From: CAYVWB01 sp964455395
GTDB lineage: Bacteria; Desulfobacterota; Desulfovibrionia; Desulfovibrionales; Desulfovibrionaceae
Direction: 5' to 3'
NCBI GenBank assembly: GCA_964455395.1
Contig: CAYVWB010000071.1
Coordinates: 1-22,331, forward strand
Length of the DNA stretch: 22,331 nucleotides
Of the stretch, positions 14,514 to 21,641 are shown in pieces. The notes below the pieces were generated by a model. The model worked only from the letters and a program-made list of their open reading frames with translations. It searched no databases and was not told where the DNA came from. Positions within the stretch are counted from its first letter, which is position 1; the number at the start of each line of letters is the position of its first letter. The translations under genes were made by a program, and so were the position numbers.

Positions 14514-15120
14514 GGTTCGTGCGCGCCGTCCTGTGCCGGAACAAAGCGTCCCGGGCTGAAGGGTTCGATTCCGCGCCGCCGCGAATGGGGGGGCGGCGCT
14601 CCTTGTGCGCAGGGGGCCTTGCGTTTTCCCCACGCGGCGCATGCAAGGCCATGACGCTTCGCGTTTTCGGGAGAAGCGGAGGCCTCGGCGTGGCGGCAGG
14701 CGCCATCGTTTGGGACGTGGGCGAGAGGGGACGGAGAGAGGAGAAAGCGCAGGGACGCGCCGAACTCGGCGCCGTCGTGGCAAGCAGGGTGGCTACAGTC
14801 GTATTCTGGCAGCGTCATGACGCCGAAACACTCGCGACGCCGCGGCGTGGACCCGCATGGAGCCACACTCGCGGGGGGATTTCACGAGACCATACACACA
14901 GGGAGTGACGAACGCGTGACGTCCTGAGCCGGCTCCACGTCAGGGGCGCACGGCGCCGCAAGACCACGGGAAAGGGGCTTGGTGTCTGTCCGGAGACGTC
15001 CTTGCCCCATCAGGAGCGCCCGGAGGCGGCTGTCGCCGGGCGACGCACGCTGAACGTCGGGGCGGAGCCTCGAGCGGCCCATGGGGCCATCCCGATGGCT
15101 GCACCCATGCCGCAACGTCT
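14514..15120. other. 607-nt gap without a supported gene
   Basis: This lies between the PIN-PhoH start and the nfnB stop. Several open frames cross it but none has a ribosome site or a protein-like composition. It contains a perfect 12-bp palindrome GCGTCATGACGC (14812-14823) and a small GGCCC/GGGCC hairpin (15076-15088) that could follow nfnB. The phoH promoter should be here, but I could not identify it. Confidence 0.5.
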
Positions 15121-16581
15121 TCAAGCCTCGCCCAGCAGCCGCGCGGCGATGGCCTTGGCGGCGCGCCGACCCGCGCCCATGGCCGAGATGACAGTGGCCG
15201 CGCCGGTGACGATGTCCCCCCCGGCGAAGACGTTGGGCATGCTCGTCTCGCCGGTTTCCTCGTCCACTTCCACATAGCCGCGCTTGTTCAGCGTAAGCTC
15301 GGGCGTGGCTTCCAGCAGCACGGGGTTGGCGCCCGCGCCCACGGCGATGATGGCCAAGTCGCACGGCAGCTCGAAGACGTCTCCCTCGATGGCTTCTGGA
15401 CGACGGCGGCCGCTTGCGTCCGGTTCGCCCAGCTCCATGCGCTGCAGGCGCACGCCATTCAGGTAGCCGCGCTCGTCGCCGACGAACTCCAGGGGATTGC
15501 AGAGAATCTCCAGCACCACGCCTTCTTCGATGGCGTGGTCCAGCTCTTCCGTCCGCGCAGGCATTTCGGCTTTGGTGCGGCGGTAGACCAGGCTGACGCG
15601 CTCCGCGCCCAGGCGCTTGGCCGTGCGGGCTGCGTCCATGGCCACGTTGCCGCCGCCCACCACCACCACGTGGCGACCCGGGTAGATGGGGGTGTCGTAT
15701 TCGGGAAAGCGGTACGCCCGACCCAGGTTCACACGGGTGAGGTATTCGTTGGCGGAGAACACGCCTGTGCGGTTCTCCCCGGGTACGCCGAGAAACCGCG
15801 GCAACCCCGCCCCCACACCCACGAAGACGGCCTGGTAGCCGTGTTCCTCCAGCAGCTCGCGCACGCCCACGGTCTTGCCGCCCACCCAGTTGGTGAGGAG
15901 CTCCACCTCCCGGTCCTGCAGCGCGGCGATCTCCTGCGCCACGATGGACTTGGGCAGCCGGAACTCCGGGATGCCGTAGACGAGCACGCCGCCCAGCTCG
16001 TGGAGCGCCTCCAGCACGGTGACCTTGACGCCTTTGGCGGCGAGGTAGCCGGCGCACGTCAGGCTGGAGGGGCCCGAGCCGATGCACGCCACCTTGAGCT
16101 CCGGATTCACGGGGGCGCACGTCTGGGGCTGACCGCCCAGGTGGTCGCAAGCGTCCATGGCCATGTACGTGTCCGCCACGTACCGCTCCAGTCGGCCGAT
16201 GGCCACGGGTTCGCCCTTCTTGCTGAGGATGCATGCGCCTTCGCACTGCGTCTCCTGCGGGCAGACCCGGCCGCACACTGCGGGCAGGCTGTTGGTGGTC
16301 TTGATGACGTGATACGCCCCCTCCACGTCCCCTTGCTGCAGCGCCGCGATGAAATCCTTGATGGGCACTTCCACGGGACAACCCTTCACGCATGCGGGCT
16401 TCTTGCATTGCAGGCAGCGCGTCGCCTCCAGCTGGGCCTGCTCGTGTGCGTACCCCAGCGCCACTTCATAGAAATTGTGGATGCGCTCCAGAGGGGCCTG
16501 GCAGGGCATGCCCACCCGAGGGGGGAGGGGCTTCTTCGCAGGTTTGGGAGCCTTGGGAGATTGGGAATCGTCATGCGCCAT
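15121..16581 (-). CDS. nfnB: NfnB / NADPH-dependent glutamate synthase-like large subunit
   Basis: 486 aa. The N-terminal iron-sulfur part holds eight Cys for two [4Fe-4S] clusters: C56, C59, C64, C68 and C103, C107, C113, C117. Next is an FAD site (IGSGPSSLTCAGYL, 168-181), then a NAD(P) site VVVGGGNVAMDAARTAKR and a final FAD signature FAGGDIVTGAATVISAMGAG. In NfnAB, this subunit carries NADPH/FAD bifurcation chemistry, linking ferredoxin and NADH to NADP+; in anaerobes it balances redox. Length and order match GltA-type NfnB proteins. The nfnA stop lies inside its first codons (11-nt overlap), so the two are translationally coupled. No glutamate synthase large subunit is present, favouring Nfn over glutamate synthesis. 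No terminator is clear downstream. Confidence 0.92.
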   Translation of the reverse strand: MAHDDSQSPKAPKPAKKPLPPRVGMPCQAPLERIHNFYEVALGYAHEQAQLEATRCLQCKKPACVKGCPVEVPIKDFIAALQQGDVEGAYHVIKTTNSLPAVCGRVCPQETQCEGACILSKKGEPVAIGRLERYVADTYMAMDACDHLGGQPQTCAPVNPELKVACIGSGPSSLTCAGYLAAKGVKVTVLEALHELGGVLVYGIPEFRLPKSIVAQEIAALQDREVELLTNWVGGKTVGVRELLEEHGYQAVFVGVGAGLPRFLGVPGENRTGVFSANEYLTRVNLGRAYRFPEYDTPIYPGRHVVVVGGGNVAMDAARTAKRLGAERVSLVYRRTKAEMPARTEELDHAIEEGVVLEILCNPLEFVGDERGYLNGVRLQRMELGEPDASGRRRPEAIEGDVFELPCDLAIIAVGAGANPVLLEATPELTLNKRGYVEVDEETGETSMPNVFAGGDIVTGAATVISAMGAGRRAAKAIAARLLGEA

Positions 16582-17425
16582 GGGATTGCTTCCACTCGTC
16601 GTAGGAGATGGCTTCCTGGGGCTTGAACGTGGTCAGCCGCTGCTTGAGCCGTTCGAAGTTCACCAGGTGGCCGTCGAATTCGGGGCCGTCCACGCAGGCG
16701 AATTTCACCTCGCCGCCCACGTTCACACGGCAGGCGCCGCACATGCCCACGCCGTCAACCATGATGGAGTTGAGGCTCACGGTGGTCTTGACGCCGAAGG
16801 GGCGGGTGACGTTGCAGACAGCCTCCATCATGGGCACGGGGCCGATGGCGACCACTTCGCCCACGTCCTTGTCCTGCTCCAGGCGATTGCGCAGCACATC
16901 CGTGACGAAACCCTTGTGGCCGCAGCTGCCGTCGTCCGTGCAGACTTCAAGCTCGGGGCAGAAGCCCTCCAGCTCGTCACAGTAGAGCAGCAGGCTTTCC
17001 GTGCGCGCGCCCACGATGGCGATGACGTGGTTGCCGGCCAAATGGTGGCCTTTGGCGATGTGGTGCATGGCGGCGATGCCCGTCCCGCCGCCCACGCAGA
17101 TGACGGAGCCGACCGGCTCGATGTGCGTGGGTTTGCCCAGGGGACCGCAGAAATCGTGGATGACATCGCCTTCTTCAAGGGCCTCCAGCGCCGCCGTGGT
17201 CTTGCCCATCACCAGATAGACGATGGTGATGGAGCCGGCTTCGGCGTCCGCGTCCGCAATGGTGAGCGGGATGCGTTCGCCGTGGTCGCTGACGCGCAGG
17301 ATGACGAAGTTGCCCGGCTTGGCCTTCTTCGCCACGTGGGGCGCATCCAGAACAAGCTTGCTGGTCTTGCCGGGAATGAGCCGCTCCTTCGAGAGGATGC
17401 GGGTAGGGGGGGCGACGAGGGTCAT
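16571..17425 (-). CDS. nfnA: NfnA / dihydroorotate dehydrogenase electron transfer-like FAD subunit
   Basis: 284 aa. The ferredoxin reductase-like fold has an FAD region (RIPLTIAD, 51-58), a NAD(P) site CVGGGTGIAAMHHIAKG (110-126) and a C-terminal [2Fe-2S] site C229-x2-C232-x11-C244 in GMCGACRVNVGGEVKFAC. Published NfnA structures describe a three-Cys, one-Asp cluster; D224 is near enough to be the Asp here, but I cannot tell. In NfnAB this subunit handles NADH. AAGGAG stands 4 nt before the ATG at 17425; the longer open frame upstream crosses the promoter and is not coding. It is the first gene of the nfnA-nfnB operon. In Desulfovibrio genomes it is often labelled sulfide/dihydroorotate dehydrogenase-like. 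Confidence 0.92.
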   Translation of the reverse strand: MTLVAPPTRILSKERLIPGKTSKLVLDAPHVAKKAKPGNFVILRVSDHGERIPLTIADADAEAGSITIVYLVMGKTTAALEALEEGDVIHDFCGPLGKPTHIEPVGSVICVGGGTGIAAMHHIAKGHHLAGNHVIAIVGARTESLLLYCDELEGFCPELEVCTDDGSCGHKGFVTDVLRNRLEQDKDVGEVVAIGPVPMMEAVCNVTRPFGVKTTVSLNSIMVDGVGMCGACRVNVGGEVKFACVDGPEFDGHLVNFERLKQRLTTFKPQEAISYDEWKQSHGA

Positions 17426-17467
17426 GAGGCTCCTTTTCCATGCCGTAAGTGAATGAGCTGGGAGTGA

Positions 17468-17496
17468 TGTATACTGACCATGGCGTCGTATTGCAA
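17468..17496 (-). promoter_or_regulatory. Sigma70-type promoter of nfnAB
   Basis: Minus strand TTGCAA (17496-17491), 17-nt spacer, TATACA (17473-17468). Transcription would start near 17461, about 36 nt before the nfnA ATG. A good match with ideal spacing. Confidence 0.65.
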
Positions 17497-17507
17497 GGAA
17501 TGGAGGA

Positions 17508-17527
17508 AGCCTCCGCGGCGGGAGGCT
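17508..17527. promoter_or_regulatory. Inverted repeat just upstream of the nfnAB promoter
   Basis: AGCCTCC (17508-17514) and GGAGGCT (17521-17527) form a perfect 7-bp dyad with a 6-nt centre, starting 11 bp beyond the nfnAB -35. It could be an activator site or a bidirectional stop; no T-run supports the latter. Confidence 0.35.
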
Positions 17528-17563
17528 CTGTTCCGCATGAACCGGGCGCTTGTCCCGGACGTC

Positions 17564-17592
17564 TTGCCAGCAGCAGGGGAATGCGGTATGGT
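17564..17592 (+). promoter_or_regulatory. Candidate promoter for the 240-aa unknown gene
   Basis: TTGCCA (17564-17569), 17-nt spacer, TATGGT (17587-17592). Transcription would start near 17599, 87 nt before the ATG. It is divergent from the nfnAB promoter, 68 bp away. Confidence 0.45.
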
Positions 17593-17685
17593 TAACCCGG
17601 TGGGAGTCGAAGCAGCACTCGATTCCGCAGTCGATTCCTGACGCGGGTCCCCGGAATATCCCTGGAGATCCACTTCCTTGGCGGA

Positions 17686-18408
17686 ATGAGTCCCACCCCT
17701 CGAGACGCCATGATGACACCATCGCCCATCGGGACCAGCCCATACACGGCGAAGCTCTCCCAAGCCGCCATGCAACTGCGGGGCCGTTCTGCGTACGCCG
17801 CCCAGACGCTCCGCACGCCCCCTCGCGCGGAAGCGCAGCATGCCATGGCGGCCGTTCAGGCGCACGCCAGGCACTCCAACCACGACAGCCATGTCGCGCA
17901 GAGCGGTGAAGCCCTCGCGACAGAAGACACTGCGCACCCGCCGCCCAAACGCGCCGCCGTGGGTCTGAAGCTGGGGCCCTTCGCGCTGCGTTTCGTCACC
18001 GAAGACCTCCCCGAGGCCTCCGCCGCCGCAGACCGCTCCGATGACAGCGCCACACGCGCCGTGGCGCGTCTGGCGCCAGACGGTCGCGGCGACGCCGAAA
18101 TTCTTCCCGGCCTCACCTGGGACGAACTCGCGGACGTCGCCCGCCGCAAGGCTGAAGAGGACCTCGCCCGGGAAGAAGCCCGCACGGCCTCGTACGCTTC
18201 CGCCCCCTACAGCGTCGAGCAGGAGGTAGCGTCCCTGCGCGCTTCCCTGACGCCGGACCCCCTGGCTTCTCTGGAAGACGACCAGCGCAGCGGTTTTCCT
18301 GGCGTCGCTGAGCAGTCGGCGCGCCGCCGCGCGGCCACGCAGTACGTCCACACCGCCGCGCTGGATGGTTTTCAGCCGGAGCGGGGCGCGTTGCGGGGCG
18401 TGCTGTAG
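17686..18408 (+). CDS. Hypothetical cytoplasmic protein, Ala-rich, Cys-free
   Basis: 240 aa, not recognised. It has no signal peptide, no membrane segment and no Cys. Residues 10-55 look helical (SPYTAKLSQAAMQLRGRSAY). A short hydrophobic island VGLKLGPFALRFVTEDLP is at about 91-108. After an acidic linker, EILPGLTWDELADVARRKAE and a charged helix (about 138-165) follow, then a C-terminal stretch SARRRAATQYVHTAALDGF. Long disordered parts separate these pieces, as in flagellar-export, scaffold or regulatory proteins, but I have no evidence for any of those. The start is uncertain: GGCGGA abuts the ATG at 17686, and ATGs at 17710 and 17713 are alternatives. It is flanked upstream by a promoter-like element. 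Confidence 0.6.
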   Translation: MSPTPRDAMMTPSPIGTSPYTAKLSQAAMQLRGRSAYAAQTLRTPPRAEAQHAMAAVQAHARHSNHDSHVAQSGEALATEDTAHPPPKRAAVGLKLGPFALRFVTEDLPEASAAADRSDDSATRAVARLAPDGRGDAEILPGLTWDELADVARRKAEEDLAREEARTASYASAPYSVEQEVASLRASLTPDPLASLEDDQRSGFPGVAEQSARRRAATQYVHTAALDGFQPERGALRGVL

Positions 18409-18875
18409 CGCTGGACTGCGCGACCGCCGAGCGCTTCCTTCGCCCCCGGAGCAGCGCCATTCGGCATGGCGCCATACGCCTGCCGGCCGCACGGCGCTTT
18501 CGGCTGGCGCATGCTCCATTCCGGGTGGTTTCGCATGGGGTCTGCACGCGCTTGGTGTGCGGTCCTGTTGCAACGTTCCCGATACGATACGCAAAGGATG
18601 TGGACCACCGCCCTGGTCGCCGTGGTGTGGAGTCGGCTCTGTCTGCGGAAGCCCGGGGCGCGGCGTCGTCCGGATGGCTGGGCGTCTCCAATGGACGATG
18701 TCAACCGCGCTGGGCAAGCCCTCCCCCTTGTCCTTCCGTGCCTTTGCGTCGTATGGAGACGAAAACACGCGGCGGAAAGACACCCGTCGTCGCATCAATC
18801 CTGGCGTTTCCCATGACAGCCGTTTGTACGACCTGCACGCGCAGGCAAATTCCGTCAAGAAGGAGAATCAACACC
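18409..18875 (+). other. 467-nt gap; probable aldolase promoter region
   Basis: No supported gene. A pair of AGCGCT motifs just after 18408 could form a weak 6-bp hairpin. A short direct repeat GATACGATACG is at 18581-18591. A promoter-like TTGTCC (18728-18733), 18-nt spacer, TATGGA (18752-18757) lies about 120 nt ahead of the aldolase start. Confidence 0.35.
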
Positions 18876-20159
18876 ATGAGCGCATCCTCGTCCGCCTTCG
18901 ACAAAGCCCTTGCCGTCGGCCGGCCCCCCAACGTGCAGGCCCTTTTCCCCCATTCGCGCGCCCTCATCGTCAGCGGCAAGGTCGTGGACCGCGCCATGTT
19001 GGAAAAAGGCAAATGCATGACCATCGCCGCCAACGGGCGCAGCTCGTTCGTGATCCGTGGCGCGCTCATGGGCGCTCAGCGCGCCAACGCCGCCCTCATC
19101 ATCGAGATCGCCCGTTCCGAAGGCGGCGCCAACGCCTATTGTCACGTGAACCTCTGGAACCTCGCCAGCCATGTCAACAATATCGTCAACGAACTCGGGC
19201 TCACCATTCCTGTGGCCATCCATGCTGATCACTACGGGGTGAAGAAACCGGAAGACATCGGTCCGGCCAAAGAAGAAATCCCCTCCCTCTTTGAAACCGG
19301 CGTCACCTCCATCGCCCTGGACGCTTCCCACATGCCGGACGATCAAAACCTCCTCGCCAATCTCGAGCTGGACAAGATCGTCCCGAGCTGGGCCGGCTAC
19401 GAAACCGAAGTCGGCGAAATCAAAGGCAAGCTCGGCCTCTCCACGCCGGAGGAAGCGCTCTTCCTCATCAAAGGGCTCAACGCCCACGGCGTCCATCCGG
19501 ACTGGATCGCGCTCAACAACGGCTCCATCCACGGTCTGGAAGCGGAGGGAGAAGGCATCCAGGTGGACCTCACCCGCGAAATCCACGACGCCCTCGCTCC
19601 CTACAAGGTCTCCGGCGCCCAGCATGGCACCTCCGGCAACAGCTCGGAACGCCTGCGCGCCATCGCCGAGCAGACGCGCACCACCAAAGCCAACGTCGCC
19701 ACCGCCTTGCAGATGATCAGCTGGGGTGTGAAAGTGAACGACTACGGCAACGCCATTCTGGATGACAACGGCGACTTCATCAAAGAGCCCGACAAAGGCG
19801 TCTCCGATCTCCTCTGGAAGGAGATGACGGACTACGCCGAAGCCCACGGCATCAAGGGCGGCAACTACAAGAAACTCAACCTCCCCTTCGAATGCAGGCT
19901 CATGGGCCAACCCAAGGCCATCCGGGACCGCATGGCCAACGCCGTGGCGGATTTCACCTACGATCTGCTGGTCAACGTCTTCAACGCCAAGGACACGGCT
20001 CCCATCGCCATCGATCTTCTCAACCAGGCCAACAGCTACGACCTTGGACACAAAGCCACCGTCATCGAGGATCCGGCCGAGTGGACCGAAGCGAAGATCA
20101 AGGAAAAAGCAGCCGCCATGGAGACGGACAAGGGGCCCGAAGGCGACTTCGACGACTAG
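18876..20159 (+). CDS. fba: Class II fructose-bisphosphate aldolase family protein, long form
   Basis: 427 aa, clearly longer than the usual 280-360. Metal-dependent class II features are present: HADH (116-119, catalytic Asp and zinc His), SIALDASHMP (145-154), YETEVGEIKG (175-184), a zinc His at 219 in NNGSIHG, the phosphate-binding loop QHGTSGNSS (249-257) and KVN (286-288), though that last motif continues DYGNA instead of the common IDTD-like end. It would cleave fructose-1,6-bisphosphate to triose phosphates in glycolysis/gluconeogenesis; a related sugar phosphate is possible. AGGAG precedes the ATG at 18876 by 10 nt. The open frame extends upstream without a ribosome site. The C-terminal 50 residues are a charged helix ending GPEGDFDD. 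No terminator separates it from the next gene 36 nt on. Confidence 0.88.
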   Translation: MSASSSAFDKALAVGRPPNVQALFPHSRALIVSGKVVDRAMLEKGKCMTIAANGRSSFVIRGALMGAQRANAALIIEIARSEGGANAYCHVNLWNLASHVNNIVNELGLTIPVAIHADHYGVKKPEDIGPAKEEIPSLFETGVTSIALDASHMPDDQNLLANLELDKIVPSWAGYETEVGEIKGKLGLSTPEEALFLIKGLNAHGVHPDWIALNNGSIHGLEAEGEGIQVDLTREIHDALAPYKVSGAQHGTSGNSSERLRAIAEQTRTTKANVATALQMISWGVKVNDYGNAILDDNGDFIKEPDKGVSDLLWKEMTDYAEAHGIKGGNYKKLNLPFECRLMGQPKAIRDRMANAVADFTYDLLVNVFNAKDTAPIAIDLLNQANSYDLGHKATVIEDPAEWTEAKIKEKAAAMETDKGPEGDFDD

Positions 20160-20195
20160 CCCCATAACACCCCGCGCAAGGAGGGGGACGCGCTC

Positions 20196-20537
20196 ATGAA
20201 TCGATGGAACCCGCGCGGGATGGAAAGCAGACGACGCGCCGCCGTGCCGCTGGCGGTGGGCGTGCTGGCGTTGCTGATGCTGCTTGCGTGCGCCGCGGAG
20301 GCGCTGGCCCAAGGCCGCTGCCCGCCGGGCACGCTCTGGCGCGCGGGACGGTGTCGGTGGGTGGACCCGCAAGCCTACGCCCCGGAGGAACTCCGGCGGC
20401 GGCAGGTGTGTCTGGAACCGTACAACTACTGCACCACCACCTGTCGGCAGGAGTACTACACCCACGTGAGCCCAAGCGCTTTCCGCGCGTGCATGGATCG
20501 CTGTCAACATCGGTACGAGCGCTGTCTGGCGCCATGA
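20196..20537 (+). CDS. Exported Cys-hairpin protein A, unknown family
   Basis: 113 aa. Residues 1-39 are a signal peptide, probably cut after ALA before QGRC; LLAC at 29-32 also fits a lipobox. The mature part opens with CPPGTLWRAGRC (C42-x10-C53), then a short charged stretch and a six-Cys module: C72, C79, C83, C99, C103, C110, that is C-x6-C-x3-C-x15-C-x3-C-x6-C. The spacing is a mirror image of itself, as expected for two antiparallel helices stapled by three disulfides (inference). No function recognised. AAGGAGGGGG precedes the ATG at 20196. It starts 36 nt after the aldolase stop and may be cotranscribed. It is the shortest of three tandem paralogues and has almost no linker between its modules. 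Confidence 0.75.
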   Translation: MNRWNPRGMESRRRAAVPLAVGVLALLMLLACAAEALAQGRCPPGTLWRAGRCRWVDPQAYAPEELRRRQVCLEPYNYCTTTCRQEYYTHVSPSAFRACMDRCQHRYERCLAP

Positions 20538-20866
20538 CGAGCGGTCGAAGCGCTCACCGAGGCGTGGCGCCCGCGGCTCCCCATGCGGGGTCCATGCCTC
20601 CCGGTGGGACGTGGCCGGCGTCGGCCTGCCCCCACGAGCGAGCCGGCGGGCTGGCGGCGCCGCGCGGGAAGGGCATCCTGCGCGCTTCCAGGGACTCTCG
20701 GGGGGCTCTCGGGGGGGCTCTCGGGAACGCGCGGGCGTCGTGGGGATAGCATGGCCGCAATTCCCGTAGCGATGCCATTCGCTTTGGGGTAGAGTACGGG
20801 ATACATCCATGACGACGCGCGGCTGAAGTCCCCGGCGGCCTCGTCCAAATCGCAAGGAGCCAGATC
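20538..20866 (+). other. 329-nt gap with GC-rich direct repeats
   Basis: No supported gene. A 5-bp GAGCG/CGCTC hairpin follows the stop (20539-20555) without a T-run. At 20691-20724 the motif CTCTCGGG occurs three times, set in runs of G. No clear promoter for the following gene was found. Confidence 0.5.
20691..20724 (+). repeat. Three G-rich direct repeats (CTCTCGGG core)
   Basis: CTCTCGGG occurs three times with spacings of 11 and 12 nt, separated by runs of G. It lies between genes A and B of the Cys-hairpin set. Confidence 0.7.
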
Positions 20867-21322
20867 ATGACAACGACGCCTTCTCGCAGCACACGACGGT
20901 CCACCCCATCCTCCAACGCAATGGGAGGCGTCGCGGCCGTGTTCTGCCTCTGCGCGATCCTCTGCCTCACCCTCGCTGCGCCGGCCGTGGCGCAGAACTG
21001 TCCGGACGGCTTCATCTATCACAACGGCAAGTGCCATCCTCCTCTGGAATCCGGACAACCCAGCCAGCCGCAACCCCAACCCGAGCCCACGCCCCAACCC
21101 GAGCCCACGCCCCAGCCGCAGCCCACGCCCCAGCCCACGCCTCAGCCGCAGCCCGGGCACAATCAGAAGGTNNNNNNNNNNAAGGTGCAGCAATGCCACC
21201 TCACTTGGCAGCACTGCGTCCACCAGTGCAATCTGCAACAGGCGCAGATCAACAACCCCGCGGTCTTCAACCAGTGTCAGGCGAACTGCAATCTGGAGTT
21301 CAATCTCTGCGCGAGCCAGTAG
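20867..21322 (+). CDS. Exported Cys-hairpin protein B with Pro/Gln linker (contains assembly gap)
   Basis: About 151 aa as given, with an N-run inside. Signal peptide 1-42, probably cut after AVA before QNC. The mature part begins CPDGFIYHNGKC (C45-x10-C56), matching protein A, then a 45-residue linker built on PQPEPT and PQPQP repeats. After the gap comes the six-Cys module at C110, C117, C121, C137, C141, C148, with exactly the spacing of protein A: 6-3-15-3-6. The loop reads INNPAVFNQC. AAGGAG is 7 nt before the ATG at 20867. The frame is kept on both sides of the N-run. Such Pro-rich linkers often cross the cell wall or keep a domain away from the membrane; function here is unknown. Confidence 0.78.
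   Translation: MTTTPSRSTRRSTPSSNAMGGVAAVFCLCAILCLTLAAPAVAQNCPDGFIYHNGKCHPPLESGQPSQPQPQPEPTPQPEPTPQPQPTPQPTPQPQPGHNQKXXXXKVQQCHLTWQHCVHQCNLQQAQINNPAVFNQCQANCNLEFNLCASQ
21071..21160 (+). repeat. Pro/Gln/Glu-Thr coding repeat
   Basis: An 18-nt unit encoding PQPEPT is repeated twice and then decays to PQPQPT, PQPT and PQPQP. Such repeats vary in copy number and hamper assembly, consistent with the N-run just after. Confidence 0.75.
21172..21181. other. Assembly gap of 10 N
   Basis: Ten N separate AGAAGGT and AAGGTGCAG. The AAGGT on both sides suggests the contig ends overlap and the gap is artificial. Confidence 0.95.
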
Positions 21323-21641
21323 CCGAGGGCGCATTGCCTGCGGCGACGTGTTGACGCCTCGGTGGACGTCTTTTGAAATCCCTTGTGGGTGACCGCGGGG
21401 GGACGAGCGTTCACCGGCGTCCACCCGCGGCCTCGGGATGGCCCGCCCGCGATGCGTCCGCTCGCCCGGGAGCGCGCCCGCACAGCGCTTGCACGGCGGC
21501 CTGCGCGCTCCGGAATCACCTGGAATCGCCCGCCACATACCTGCGAGGCGCCCACGACAACTCGACCATGCGCGCGCTACGGTGGCTGCACCGAGCCCCG
21601 GGTGTCTGCCCCCCAGGCCCTGCGGCTGAAGGAGCACGCTC
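21323..21641 (+). other. 319-nt gap between Cys-hairpin genes B and C
   Basis: No supported gene. CCGAGG/CCTCGG arms just after the stop and GACGT/ACGTC followed by TTTT near 21372 could make a weak terminator for gene B. No clear promoter seen. Confidence 0.4.

Noticed and set aside
14558..14580. GGGTTCGATTCC resembling a tRNA T-arm
   Set aside because: The flanking bases do not pair to a 5-bp T-stem and no acceptor or anticodon arms are found around it.
15076..15088. GGCCC-ATG-GGGCC hairpin as nfnB terminator
   Set aside because: The stem is only 5 bp with a 3-nt loop and no T-run; kept only as a remark in the gap entry.
18855..20855. Long minus-strand open frame opposite the aldolase
   Set aside because: The aldolase on the plus strand has full catalytic motifs and a ribosome site; the opposite frame is a shadow.
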